In this document: in pieces, positions 21,565-32,842 of the stretch | Position numbering within the stretch: the stretch's first letter is position 1 | How the letters are laid out: the number at the start of each line of letters is the position of its first letter | NCBI RefSeq assembly: GCF_038502225.1 | Contig: NW_027195364.1 | Span: forward strand, 62,001 to 126,000 | DNA from: Cherax quadricarinatus | Taxonomy: Eukaryota; Arthropoda; Malacostraca; Decapoda; Parastacidae | Reading direction: 5' to 3' | DNA length: 64,000 nucleotides | The notes under the pieces: generated by a model | The model's input: the letters and a program-made list of their open reading frames with translations, nothing else | What the model was told of the DNA's origin: nothing | Database searches by the model: none | Translations under genes and position numbers: made by a program

Positions 21565-21630
21565 CTTTTTTTGGTTATAGCTGTATAGCCCTTGTGGCTT
21601 AGCACTTCTTTTTGATTATAATAATAATTT
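21565..21630 (+). repeat. Solo LINE tail, plus orientation
   Basis: 'gctgtatagcccttgtggct', 'tagcacttctttttgattat' and (AAT)n match the last 65 bases of the I-like LINE just to the left but in opposite orientation, with no coding part. Confidence 0.7.
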
Positions 21631-22111
21631 TTTGGTTATTATTGTACTGTACTTCGGAACCTGGCATTTAGTACATCTCTCAAATTTCTTCCTTGGATTC
21701 ATTATATATACAGTACAGTAATTCCTTGATAAAATGGACTTCTATAAAGCTGATATTGGCTAAAACAGACAAAAAGAAGAAATTTGTCAGGACAAAGACT
21801 AGACACGTACGTTTAATGAAGTGTCCTGTTAAAATAGCCATGCAGATCAACTTTGCTATATCACATAGCTGTCCATTCCAGTCATACTATCAATAAAATG
21901 AACCATCTTCACTTAATCGCAAGTTTGTCTGGTACGGGCTTTGTATTGGACATATCCATTTTCATTGTTCCTGGGCAGCTGGGCCAGTGACTCAGCCTGT
22001 GTTAGTTTGTTATTGTCTGTGCCACCACTTGCATAGCATCATCATTTTGTTTCCAATTTCTCTGGACTTGGCATTTTTAATAATTTTATTAAAGTACCCT
22101 ATACAGTGTTA
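21631..22111. other. Unassigned
   Basis: No gene or repeat recognised. The short frame at 21693-21896 has no motif. Confidence 0.35.
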
Positions 22112-22149
22112 TTAACCCTTTGACTGTCACAAGCCCATTTCTGAAACTG

Positions 22150-23655
22150 CTATTTTTTTTTTTTTATCACACCGGCCGATTCCCACCAAGGCAGGGTGGC
22201 CCGAAAAAGAAAAACTTTCACCATCATTCACTCCATCACTGTCTTGCCAGAAGGGTGCTTTACACTACAGTTTTTAAACTGCAACATTAGCACCCCTCCT
22301 TCAGAGTGCAAGCACTGTACTTCCCATCTCCAGGACTCAAGTCCGGCCTGCCTGTTTCCCTGAACCCCTTCATAAATGTTACTTTGCTCACACTCCAACA
22401 GCACGTCAAGTATTAAAAACCATTTGTCTCCATTCACTCCTATCAAACACGCTCATGCATGCCTGCTGGAAGTCCAAGCCCCTTGCACACAAAACCTCCT
22501 TTACCCCCTCCCTCCAACCTTTCCTAGGCCGCCCCCTACCCCGCCTTCCTTCCACTACAGACTGATACACTCTTGAAGTTATTCTGTTTCGCTCCATTCT
22601 CTCCACATGTCCGAACCACCTCAACAACCCTTCCTCAGCCCTCTGGACAACAGTTTTGGTAATCCCGCACCTCCTCCTAACTTCCAAGCTACGAATTCTC
22701 TGCATTATATTCACACCACACATTGCTCTCAGACATGACATCTCCACTGCCTCCAGCCTTCTCCTCGCTGCAACATTCATCACCCATGCTTCACACCCAT
22801 ATAAGAGCGTTGGTAAAACTATACTCTCATACATTCCTCTCTTTGCTTCCAAGAACAAAGTTCTTTGTCTCCACAGACTCCTAAGTGCACCACTCACCCT
22901 TCTCCCCTCATCAATTCTATGATTCACCTCATCTTTCATAGACCCATCCGCTGACACGTCCACTCCCAGATATCTGAATACATTCACCTCCTCCATACTC
23001 TCTCCCTCCAATCTGATATCCAATCTTTCATCACCTAATCTTTTTGTTATCCTCATAACCTTACTCTTTCCTGTATTCACTTTCAATTTTCTTCTTTTGC
23101 ACACCCTACCAAATTCATCCACCAATCTCTGCAACTTCTCTTCAGAATCTCCCAAGAGCACAGTGTCATCAGCAAAGAGCAACTGTGACAACTCCCACTT
23201 TATGTGTGATTCTTTATCTTTTAACTCCACGCCTCTTGCCAAGACCCTCGCATTTACTTCTCTTACAACCCCATCTATAAATATATTAAACAACCACGGT
23301 GACATCACACATCCTTGTCTAAGGCCTACTTTTACTGGGAAATAATTTCACTCTTTCCTACATACTCTAACTTGAGCCTCACTAACCTCGTAAAAACTCT
23401 TCACTGCTTTCAGTAACCTACCTCCTACACCATACACCTGCAACATCTGCCACATTGCCCCCCTATCCACCCTGTCATACGCCTTTTCCAAATCCATAAA
23501 TGCCACAAAGACCTCTTTAGCCTTATCTAAATACTGTTCACTTATATATTTCACTGTAAACACCTGGTCCACACACCCCCTACCTTTCCTAAAGCCTCCT
23601 TGTTCATCTGCTATCCTATTCTCCGTCTTACTCTTAATTCTTTCAATAATAACTC
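22150..23655 (-). mobile_element. RTE-like LINE, 5'-truncated
   Basis: On the minus strand it runs from about 23655 (inside the RT) through the C-terminus and 3' UTR to 'gggccaccctgccttggtgg', 'gaatcggccggtgtgataa' and a poly-A (poly-T on plus at 22151-22164). It interrupts the left end of the piggyBac element between 'ctgaaactgctat' and 'tctatgtcg', blocks that are adjacent in the MITE at 32650. A short duplication is likely but not exact. Confidence 0.85.
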
Positions 23656-23695
23656 TATGTCGAAAAATATTTGAAAAAAAAAAAATTCTTACCAA
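22406..23695 (-). pseudogene. RTE-like LINE reverse transcriptase with one nonsense codon
   Basis: One reading frame of 430 codons, broken only by a TGA at 23348-23350 where 'agagtgaaattatttccc' is expected to read a sense codon. N to C: GGFRKGRGCVDQVFT, FVAFMDLEKAYDRVDR, then the stop, VKVGLRQGCVMSPWLFNIF, LLFADDTVLLGDS (catalytic FADD), FRYLGVDVS, YGCEAWVMN, LLRWFGHVERM, RGRGRPRKGW. The order is the RT palm and thumb followed by the C-terminal extension typical of RTE-type LINEs. No endonuclease is present because the copy is 5' truncated; the first codons may belong to flanking sequence. It is about 97% identical in protein to 47285-48116 (eight differences seen in about 275 residues). RTE-like is my best clade guess; related clades are possible. 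Confidence 0.85.
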
Positions 23696-24076
23696 AATGT
23701 TAGGAATATTTTACTAAAAAAATTTTTTTGCCATCAGTTCTTACCGAGATATAGAGGCGCAAAGTTGGCAGAAAATGAGCCGCATATGGCAACAGTGGCG
23801 AATGCCGCTCGCCCGGTATTCTTTTATTTACTCCAATTCGTAGATTTCTTTTATTTTCCAATATTTTTCTTTTCTAAATAACTTATGTGGCCTGTGAGAC
23901 CAAAGTAAGGTGCATTGTTCAAATATACACTCATTGTATACAACACAATAACTGCACAAACATTATCATTATTATATTGTTTACAAAACTTGTTTACACA
24001 AACCAACAATACAAAACATTGTTTATTACTATTGTTCTATAATATATATACATATGTACAGTTACTGAACACTTTC
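23656..24076. other. piggyBac 3' non-coding region
   Basis: AT-rich sequence between the RTE-like insertion and the end of the transposase frame. It belongs to the piggyBac element; nothing else is recognised. Confidence 0.5.
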
Positions 24077-24472
24077 CTAGAACTGCTGCAGCTTGTGTAA
24101 CTCTTTGAAACATGGGTATATGCAGAGTGGCACTTGACACTCCTCACACATAAAACGAGTGTCTGCATTTTTGTAGGCGTTTTGTGGTATGTGCACAGAC
24201 AAAACACCTCTTCTGAGCACTTTTCTTGAAAGCAGTAGGAGGCAGTTGTATGGGGTAGTGATCACCAGGCCTCAGACGAGATGGCATGTGTTGGTAATTT
24301 TGCGGGCGCTGGTCTATTGCAGGTGTTGCTCCTTGGTACTTGAATATTATTTGTCTGATGACTGACAAACAAAATTAACCATATTTTGGTTTGTTGTTGG
24401 TCTTCAACTTGTACATGTTATAAGCATTCAGCATGGAAATATCAAGAAGATGGAAAAAAGTTTTATGTACCA
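24077..24472 (-). pseudogene. piggyBac transposase C-terminal part
   Basis: Minus strand. It starts at the CR1-like insertion with KTFFHLLDISMLNAYNMYK, has an in-frame stop after NNKPKYG, continues VIRQIIFKYQ and ends, after a frameshift, in a zinc-binding tail: QKRCFVCAHTTK, then FMCEECQVPLCIYPCFKELH. The Cys pairs fit the cysteine-rich C-terminal domain by which piggyBac transposases bind their element ends. The upstream piece ends RKSYKWY at 28493, which joins directly to KTFFHL in relatives. Stops and a frameshift make it inactive. Confidence 0.85.
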
Positions 24473-25270
24473 AACGAGATACACCTGTATGAGGAAATGA
24501 CATCTATATTAAAAGACAAGAACACCAATAAAACATCCTTCTTGAAAGACATGTCAGCATGGTATAACAACTGGGAAAAAAAGATGGGTGGTAGGGATAG
24601 GGCTGTCTTGGACAGTGCTCCTGAGGGGGCTAGTGCTGTCCTGGAGGACAGTGCTGAGGGTGCTAGTGTTGTCCTGGAGAAAAGTGCTCTTGAGGGTGCT
24701 AGTGCTGTTCTGGAGGACAGTACTGAGGATGTTATTGTTGTCCTGGAGGAAAGTGCTCCAGAGGGTCCTAGTGATGTCTTAGAAAATAGAGCTCGTGAGG
24801 GTACTAGTATTGTCCTGGAGGACACTGAAGACAACCTTATTCAGTCCACAGAGGTTCAAAATAGAGATACTGCTGGAGATGGATCAAAATGGGATGATGC
24901 CTCAGGGAATAGTGTCGACACACTACCAGCAAAACCTGGTGGAAGCACTGATCTCCAAGGGTAAAAGATATTGAGGAAACAGGAAAATTAAATGCAACAG
25001 CAGTGAATGCAGCTACAATAAATCCTAGCAAACAGAAGTACAATCTATGTAAATACTATGTTTTGAGTATCTGCAGGAATGGTATATCTGGAAAAACAGG
25101 TGGGACATTCACCTTTGACCATCCCAAACAATGATGCACCCACATGACAACGGGAGAGTGTAACTTCCTTTCTTGCAACTTATTTCACCCAGAAATGTGT
25201 CACTCATCAATCCATGAAAGAAAATGCTACAATGCATGCTGCCAGGCACATCTAAAGGGGACTAGAAGAC
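24473..25270 (+). pseudogene. CR1-like LINE ORF1-like region with acidic repeats and zinc motif
   Basis: Plus strand. From 24473 the frame encodes EIHLYEEMTSILKD, then six to seven imperfect copies of a unit like SAPEGASAVLEDSAEGAS (about 24600-24820), ending at a stop near 24962. After a frameshift, 25045-25265 encodes CKYYVLSICRNGISGKTGG, a stop, CTHMTTGECNFLSC, MCHSSIHERKCYNACCQAHL. These spaced Cys/His residues suggest a CCCH-like nucleic-acid-binding module, the likely RNA chaperone part. The ATG at 24386 lies in piggyBac sequence, so the first 29 codons are a chimaera and the true start is lost or upstream in an intact copy. It is not functional as read. Confidence 0.65.
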
Positions 25271-28200
25271 AGACCAGCCAGACTATGGGAAACAAAAGAG
25301 AGGAGCCACAACCTCTTCAGGGACAGAGGTTTTTTAGGGCCAGAAGGGAAAAAAGACTGGTAAGAAATGACAATAATCCTACACCGCTTGAAAACACTTC
25401 TGGAGCAGAGTCACGGACATTGGCCTCTACCCCAGAACAACAGATATTAAAGTCAGCAAATAAAACCCCCCTAAATTCCACCAATACGACATTTGTCTTT
25501 GCAAACATACAGGGTCTAAAGCCGTCAAAAAACAACAAAATTCCTTACATCAAGGGACTGCTCACAGAGTCAAATGCAATGTTTGCAGCATTCACAGACC
25601 CACAAAAAGGATCATTATGACAATGAAATATAGATCCCAAGTTATAACCTATTCCGATGCCACAGACTAAACAGGCAACAAGGGGGGGAGGGAGGTTGGC
25701 CTGTATGTCCCAGAGTTGCTCATTTGCACAGAACTATTAAATGCCTCAAATGATGTAGTTGAAGTTTTGGCAAAAACCAAAACCTTGTCAGATGCAACTT
25801 CCCAGCAATTCCAGGAGCAGCTTGAGAAAATTTACCACTGTCTGGAAAATCTCCCAACTCCTGCCTCAAACATCTTACTACTAGGAGATTTCAACCTGAG
25901 ACACCTAAAATGGAGGAGTATAGCAAACAATGTTTTAGCAGAGATCACCCCGGGAGGCAGCTCAGATGGAAATTTACACACACACGAACTACTAATTTCT
26001 GCAACAAATTCACCTTAAACTAGCAAATAGTAGAGCCTACAAGACTAGAAAATACGCTGGACCTCATCTTCACTAACAATGATGATCTGATACGTAATAT
26101 ACCTGTATCAAAGACAATTCACTCTGATCACAGCATAATAGAGGTACAGACATGTATGCACAGGACTCCGGACCAGCAAAATGTGAGCAGTCATGAAGGT
26201 CTCTTCATGAAATTCAATTTCAATAACAAAAACATACAATGGGACCAAGTAAACCATGTCCTAAATGAAACAAGCTGGGAAGATATCCTAAACAACACAG
26301 ACCCGAACATCTGCCTTGAAAAAATGAATTCTGTGGTTCTTGAGATCTGCTCAAGACACATTCCATTAAGAAAAAGAAAGAGGAGATGTAAACTAGAAAG
26401 AGAGAGACGTTCCCTATACAGATGAAGGTGAAGTCACAGAGCTGCTGAGTGGGGTCAATATATCTGAAATACGAAGGGAAGCACTAGTCAATGAAATTGC
26501 AAATATTGAACTTAAGCTGAAGGAATCTTATAGGAGACAAGAATCACAGGAAGAACTAAAATCCATAAAGGAAATCGAATAAAACCCAAAATACTTCTTC
26601 TCTTATGCCAAATCTAAGGTAAAAACAACATCCAGTATTGAGCCCCTGCTTAGGTGGGATGGGACATACACAGATGATAGCCAAGAAATGAGTGAGATAC
26701 TAAAGCCCCAATATGACTCAGTGTTCAGCAGTCCACTGCCCACTCTAAGGGTCAACAATCCAAATGAATTCTTTATGAACAAAACCCAAAATTTGGCCAT
26801 CCCAAAACTCTCAAATATTATAACTCCACAAAATTTTGAAGAGGCAATTAATGACATGCCCATGCACTCAGCCCCAGGCCCAGACTCGTGGAACTCCATG
26901 TTCATCAAGAACTGCAAGAAGTCCCTATCGCGTGCCTTCAGCATTTTATGGAGAGGGAGCATGGACACAGGGGTCATCCCACACACACTAAAAACAAGAG
27001 ACATAGCCCCACTCCATAAAGGTGGCAGTAAAGCAATTGCAAAGAAATACAGACTGATAGCACTAACATCCCATGTTATAAAAATCTTTGAGAGGGTTCT
27101 AAGAAGCAAGATAGCCAACCGCCTAGATACCCATCAGTTACAACCCACGACAACACGGGTTTAGAGCAGGTCACTCCTGCCTGTCCCAGCTACTGGACCA
27201 CTACGAGAAGGTCCTGGATGCTGTAGAGGATAAACAAAATACAGATGTAGTATACACAGACTTTGCAAAAGCTCTCGACAAGTGTGACCATGGTGTAATA
27301 GCACACACAATGCGGGATAAAGGAATAACGGGAAAAGTTGGTAGATGGATCTACAACTTCCTGACAAATAGAACACAAAGAGTAATAGTAGACAGAGTAA
27401 AGTCCCAGGCAGCCATGGTAAAAAGCTCTGTTCCACAAGGCACAGTACTCGCTCCCATTCTATTCCTCATCCTCATTTCTGACATAGAGATGTAAGCCAT
27501 AGCTCCGTGTCTTCCTTTGCGGATGACACCTGGATCACCATGGCAGCGACCTCCATCGAAGACACTGCGAGACTCCAAGTGGACATCAACCAAATCTTCG
27601 AATGGGCCACTCAAAACAATATGAGATTCAACGAGGAGAAATTTCAACTACTCAGATATGGAAAACTTGAAGAAAATAAAAGTGTGTCAGGGTATACCAC
27701 AAATTCTAATCATACAATAGAGCAGAAAAGTAATGTGAAGGACCTGGGAGTGATAATGTCAGAGGATCTCGCCTTCAAAGACCACAACAATGTATCTACC
27801 TCATCCGCTAGGAAAATGATCGGATGGATAATGAGAACCTTCAAAACTAGGGAAGCCAAGCCCACGATGATTCTCTTCAAATTGCTTGTGCTCTCTAGGC
27901 TGGAATACTGCTGTACACTTAACAGCCCCCCTTCAAGGCTGGCGACACTGCAGACCTGGAGAGTGTACAAAGAACTTTCACGGCACACATAAGTGCGATA
28001 AGGCACCTAAACTACTGGGAACAGTTGAAGGTCCTTGATATGTATTCCCTCGAATGCAGGCGAGAGAGATACATGATAATATACACTTGGAAGGTCCTGG
28101 AGGGATTGGTACTAAACCTGCACACAAAAATCACTCCATATGAAAGCAAAAGGCTCAGCAGGAGATGCAACATTCCCCCGATGAAAAACAGGGGTGCCAC

Positions 28201-28456
28201 GAGTACACTGAGAGACAACACAATAAGTGTCCAGGGCCCAAGACTGTTCAATTGCCTCCTAGCATACATAAGGGGGATTACCAATAGACCCCTGGCTGTC
28301 TTCAAGAAGGCACTGGAGAGGCACCTAAAGTCAGTACCTGACCAACCGGGCTGTGGTTCGTATGTCGGCTTGCATGTGGCCAGCAGTAACAGCCTGGTTG
28401 ATCAGACCCTGATCCACCATGAGGCCTGGTCTCAGACTGGGCCGCGGGGGCGTTGA
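25271..28456 (+). pseudogene. CR1-like LINE endonuclease-reverse transcriptase, frameshifted
   Basis: Plus strand, broken at about five places. Endonuclease: FVFANIQGLKPSKNNK (25495), ILLLGDFNLRHLKW (25868), LDLIFTNND (26060), HSDHSIIEV (26120), the last two being the catalytic Asp/His end of EEP nucleases. Reverse transcriptase: INDMPMHSAPGPDSWNSMF (26848), KYRLIALTSHVIKIFERVL (27045), VVYTDFAKALDKCDHGVI (27250), SVPQGTVLAPILFLI (27430), SSFADDTWITMA (27508; catalytic Asp pair intact), KDLGVIMSEDLAFKDH (27738), then a C-terminal tail with GPRLFNCLLAYIR (28240) to a stop at 28456. The enzyme nicks DNA and copies LINE RNA. The clade call CR1-like rests on motif style and the 3' terminus; Jockey or L2 relatives are possible. 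Confidence 0.85.
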
Positions 28457-28486
28457 CCCCCGAAACCCTCTCCAGGTAAACTCCAG

Positions 28487-30240
28487 GTACCACTTATAAC
28501 TTTTGCGTACACAATCAGCAAACCTAATCTGCATGTCACATTTGTCCACTAAGCGCATACTGAGGTTGTAGTCCATCATTGGTCTCTTTCTGCCTGCCAC
28601 TGTCTGCCATTTTGTTTCAGTGAACTGATGTCAACAATGTGATATCACATTTGTCATGCCACCGAAATGCCATGATGTCATTGGCAGCAAAGGCCTGCAC
28701 TTCACCTCTGCGAGTGCCAGCGTCGAACCTAGGCATATGCTTACGATTACCATGCACTGTGCCACACACGTCTGTCATGTTCACTCACAAGAAATCACCG
28801 AGTGTGGGGCTTGTGTACCAGTTATCAGTATATAATATATGCCCCTTACCAAGATATGGTTCCATCATTGTTCTAACCACATCACCAGAGATACCCAATA
28901 ACTTCCTGGTATCTCTCAATGTATTACTGCCAGTGTACACAATTATATCCAAAACCAGACCTCTTTTGCAATCATAGTACAAATAATTTTATACCAAAGC
29001 GTTTCCTCTTGCTTGGTATATACTGCTTGAACGACAGTCTGCCTTTGAACAAAATCAAAGACTCATCAATAACAAGCTTCCTGAAGGGATAAAAATACAT
29101 ACAGCACTTTTGTTTCAGGTACATGAACACATTCCTAATCTTATATAATAACCTGTCACTTCTGTCAGGCCTGGTTTTGTCTGAAAAGTGTAGCATATGT
29201 AACAGTATCAAAAAACGATTCACTGGTATAATATCACTAAAACCTGGGGTTGAAATCAGGCATTCCGTCGACCAGTATCTGGTGACAGTGTGCTTATACA
29301 CGTGGCATAAGCATTATTGTGGCAAAGAACAGGCACATCTCTGCCACAGTTGTGTCCTTCCACAGGTAAACGTGACCCTGGTGAAAGAATTGTATTTGCC
29401 ATGGTGTACTCATAGTATGTGTTGCTTTCCCTGACAATAATTTCCATCAGGGGTTCATCGAAGAATAACTGAAAGCATTCCAGTTCAGTGGCATTGTTCC
29501 CATGTGTACACGATGGCTGTATTCCACTTTGTGTTTCATCAAAGTCATGGGAATTGGGAACAAAATTGGCAACTTGCTGCCAATCCCAGATGCGGTCTGC
29601 TGGTGGGTTCTGGATATTGAAGGGTGGTTGTGGCTGTGCTGAGTTAACAGCATGGGTAGTAGCGTGGCCCGCTGCTGGTGCCACATGACTCGTGCCACCG
29701 CCAACATCACCACCACCATCACCTTCTGCCCCATGCACATTACACATCCCCATTGTAGCAATATCGTCATCTTTACTCTCAGGTATTGGTGTAGGGCCAT
29801 GGGATGTATTCTGAGATTTACTCCTTTGCCTTGGAAGGGTATATGGCACACTACCAGAACGCATGTTGCGTCGTACATCCTACCGTTTCACTGGCGAATA
29901 TTTCCCCTCACTGTCACAACTTGAGCTGCTTTCAATAACTTGGAAATTACTATCATTATCACTTTCACTGCTCAGATTCGAGTCCTGTAGATGAGGAAAT
30001 AGTTTCCTTTTTTGTCCTGGTACAGGTGAAAGTGAATGAGATGGCCCAGCACCAGAGGTGGAAGGTTGAGGGTCACCTGGGTTTTCATCACTAATTACGT
30101 TATCCTGGGCACTACTTTCAGTCACACCCTCTTGAAAACCATGGAATTCACTGTCACTTCTATTGCTGTTAGAACTATCACTTGGGAACAGAAGATCTCC
30201 AATTCGGTGAGGAGTGAGGTACTTTTTACTGCGAGGCATG
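28487..30240 (-). pseudogene. piggyBac transposase N-terminal and catalytic part
   Basis: Minus strand. The ATG at 30240 gives MPRSKKYLTPHRIGDLLF, then an acidic Ser-rich N-terminal region, a nonsense codon after YSPVKR (about 29880), and LMEIIVRESNTYYEY (about 29455). After a frameshift near 29290: WSTECLISTPGFSDI, VIDESLILFKGRLSFKQYIP (about 29060-29000), YDCKRGLVLDIIVYTGSN, GHILYTDNWYTSP (about 28840), and YNLSMRLVDKCDMQIRF (about 28570-28520). The Asp residues in IDES, YTDNW and LVDKCD correspond to the DDD catalytic triad of piggyBac. Such enzymes excise the element at TTAA. At least one nonsense codon and three frameshifts, plus the LINE at 28486, disable it. Confidence 0.9.
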
Positions 30241-30389
30241 GTGAACAAGGACTACCAAGATGGCGTTCCCACAACGCATCACTGAGTCCCCGATTTTTTT
30301 CACAGGGCACACACCCACCACGCAGACCCATTCTCTCACATGTAGGCCTACCAGCTTTCTCCCACTTGATTTGAAGCCACTAGAATTTA

Positions 30390-30437
30390 CGTGTATTAAT
30401 ACGTCGGAAACACTGGCTCATAAGACGTATATATACG
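30390..30437. promoter_or_regulatory. Subterminal palindrome pair of the piggyBac element
   Basis: The outer motif CGTATATATACG (30426-30437) ends 19 bases before TTAA. The inner CGTGTATTAATACG (30390-30403) is imperfect and starts 36 bases earlier. The same pair occurs in five other TTAA elements here, so it is probably a transposase-binding site. Confidence 0.65.
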
Positions 30438-30858
30438 ACCGAAACAGTCAAAGGGTTAACAATGGCCTCTGAAGCAAGTGATGATGCCAAGAAGCATGTG
30501 ATCTTAACTGTTAAGTAGAATCTTGAATTAATAAGAAAGTTGGCAGTTGGCATTTCAATGGCTCAGGGATGTGAGTAGTAATGTAATATTGTACTCTAGT
30601 TTATTCTTAGTCTGTCCAATGGACTAAATCTGTTTTATTGGGCCTTTGTCCTTGTTAGTTATTCAGCTGATTAACCCTTTGAGGGTCGAAAGGCCCTCTC
30701 CCAAACTCGTTCTCAGGGTTAAAAAAATTTTGAAAGCAAAAAAAAAAAAAATTCTTGTGAAATGATAGAGAACCTTTTTTCGATCATAATGACATTAAAA
30801 GTATGACTTTGATGGAAAACTTAGGGAATTATGTTCTCACGAAGTTAGTGGCCTCAAA

Positions 30859-31179
30859 GTGGGCGATTTTGTCCACTTTGAGCCCCATTTTTGGCCAATT
30901 CCAATGTTGCAGTTGACTAAAATCATAGCTATTTCCCTAGAACTCCATTTGTTCTATCGATTGGCTACAAGAATCCACCCATTTACCGATTTCAACTACC
31001 CAATAAAGTGGTCAGAAATTGGCAATTTGGGCAATTTCATGCAATTTTCAAAAGATGCCAATTTCGAAATAGGGTCCAGAATAAACAAGACAGACATTCA
31101 TGGCACTAAAATAACATTTTATCTGTTCATTAGTCACGTCTCTAGGCCCCTCTTACATTACTTTTGCTGTCCATTTTGA
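30859..31179 (+). other. Open frame in the element core, no ATG
   Basis: A frame of about 106 codons encodes DFVHFEPHFWPIP, KIIAISLELHLFYRL, YPIKWSEIGNLGNFM and GSRINKTDIHGTKI and ends at a TGA just after CCPF. It is collinear, without indels, with the frame at 32843-33169. The first codon of this frame is GTG and no ATG sits nearby. I do not recognise a function; it may simply be unconstrained sequence. Confidence 0.35.
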
Positions 31180-31664
31180 ATTTTTTTCTCACAGAAAATA
31201 GAAGGTTTTCTGTTGTGTGTACTACTGCATCATTGTAAAAACAGTATAAATGATATCAGCGCGCTTGTGAAAGAATATTAAACTCACCATTTGACGTGCA
31301 TTTGATGGGTGGCTTGATTTGTTTACTCTTGAACATTGGCAAAAATTTATCATTTTCGCTACTTTGAGGTCAATTTCAAGGTACTTGTCATCGTGAAACC
31401 AATCAAAATCATCTCTAATTCTGTAATATATCTTCCATTCTATCAAATGAGACAAAGGAAACAAGAATGCAACCATAAATACCATACGAAAATACACTAG
31501 AAAGTTTTAAACCAAAAACACAGTCGAAGTTTTAGTTTTTCTCATTATGCACAGTGTGCTTCAGGATTTTTTTTATACTGTGTACACTGACCACACAGAC
31601 CCATTCTTTCATGTGTAGGCCTGCCAGCTTTCTTCCACCAGATTTGAAGGCGCTAGAATTTGGG

Positions 31665-31710
31665 CATACAAGTACGTGACTGACCCTGGCTGGGATGACG
31701 TACTTGTACG
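31665..31710. promoter_or_regulatory. Subterminal palindrome pair
   Basis: CATACAAGTACG (31665-31676) and CGTACTTGTACG (31699-31710) start 34 bases apart. The outer one ends 19 bases before TTAA at 31729. Confidence 0.65.
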
Positions 31711-31732
31711 TGACCGACCCTCAAAGGGTTAA

Positions 31733-32540
31733 GCAGATCACATACATCTGCATAATTAAAACTTTCAGTATAATGAAGGTTTCAATTTTAACTGCTGAAA
31801 TTTTTTATTAAATTTTCATATTTGGTTGGGCATTTTTGGATGTCATGTGAGAGGCACATGATAATACAACTGTTAGTTAATGCTGGTCATCCACTAGCAA
31901 GTTTCCATCTTCAAGATTATTACTGCAGTAAACTTACAAAAAACTGAATCTATATATATGTATGTAGAATATTCAGAAATGTCTAACTTTCAGACAAACA
32001 GCTTGTTATTTAGTCCTCATCCATAGCATCTGCTACTGAAATTACATTAGCATCATTAATGTACTATATATATTTTTCCTTGTTTAAACCCCTGTTAGAA
32101 AAACAATTATGCTTAAAAATACTCATAGTATGGATTCAAACCTTTAAAACATATACTGTAAGTAAAACCAATTAAATACAATAATATTTTAATAAAATAT
32201 ATAGAATTTCAACAAAACTCATTCACTTTTAATTACAATACCTGTACTACAATTACCCATATTATCACATATCAGTAAATATAATTTAAAAAATTCTGTT
32301 GAGCAGCTCTTAACAATGATGCACTGATACAATTTACATATACTGTACACATAAATACTGTATATAAATTAAGCTTCTTTTAACAATGGGCAGTTCCAAC
32401 AACACACATCATTCAGCAAAATAGGAATTGCAGCCTCAAAAAAGTTGATATGTATGAGTCTGTAGCTTCTGTAGGTCATCAAATACTGTGCTTTAAAACA
32501 CTGAAAAAATTCTGATAAGGGAAAACACTTATGTTTTTTA
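31733..32540. other. Unassigned AT-rich sequence
   Basis: No gene or repeat family recognised. Confidence 0.4.
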
Positions 32541-32618
32541 AGATGATAACTGTGCAGCAGTTACACAGATGATAACTGTGCAGCAGTTACACAGATGATA
32601 ACTGTGCAGCAGTTGCAC
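32541..32618. repeat. Three 26-bp tandem units
   Basis: Units begin 'agatgataactgtgcagcag' at 32541, 32567 and 32593. The first two are identical and the third has one change. Each contains an AACTG...CAGTT inverted pair. Confidence 0.95.
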
Positions 32619-32842
32619 AAATTTCAATGGAATTTAAATAAACAATGTTTTAACCCTTTGACTGTTTCAGGCCCCTCTCTGAAACTGTCATTCTATGTCG
32701 CTCAATTTTTGAAAAAAAAAAAATATTTTTTCTTATGAAATGATAGAGAATCTTTTCCCGATGGTAATGACACCAAAAGTTCGAAATTTGGTCGAAAACT
32801 CATGGAATTATGCTTCCGCGAATTTAGCGGTCTCGGCGACAT

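Larger units (their letters stand above)
24473..28486 (+). mobile_element. CR1-like LINE inserted in the piggyBac transposase
   Basis: Target duplication GTACCA lies at 24467-24472 and 28487-28492. The 4,014-bp plus-strand element has an ORF1-like part, an endonuclease and a reverse transcriptase. It ends in short near-repeats of 'ctccaggtaaactccag', a microsatellite-like terminus typical of CR1/L2 LINEs. A related 3' end lies at 12925-13258. It inserted opposite to the transposase, splitting it between RKSYKWY and KTFFHL. Confidence 0.9.
22112..30459 (-). mobile_element. piggyBac element with two nested LINEs
   Basis: TTAA sites at 22112-22115 and 30456-30459 bound terminal inverted repeats TTAACCCTTTGACTGT. 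Inside, on the minus strand, lie the remains of a piggyBac transposase in two pieces (30240-28487 and 24472-24077). Between and beside them are a CR1-like LINE (24473-28486, plus) and an RTE-like LINE (22150-23655, minus). Subtracting both, the original element was about 2.8 kb, a normal piggyBac size. Its left 60 bp and right 180 bp match the non-autonomous elements at 32650, 35297 and 46713, so this lineage is a candidate transposase donor. Confidence 0.9.
30671..31732 (+). mobile_element. Non-autonomous piggyBac-like element, 1062 bp
   Basis: TTAA borders with perfect 18-bp inverted repeats TTAACCCTTTGAGGGTCG. The interior is shared with 32650, 35297 (inverted), 43359 and 46713. No transposase sequence is present. 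The subterminal palindrome pair is at the right end only. Confidence 0.9.

Noticed and set aside
24463..24834. 123-codon minus-strand frame with Ser/Thr/Ala repeats
   Set aside because: It is the antisense of the repeated LINE ORF1 unit on the plus strand.
32541..32618. CRISPR-like array
   Set aside because: Three directly abutting 26-bp units with no spacers in a eukaryotic context; a simple tandem repeat.
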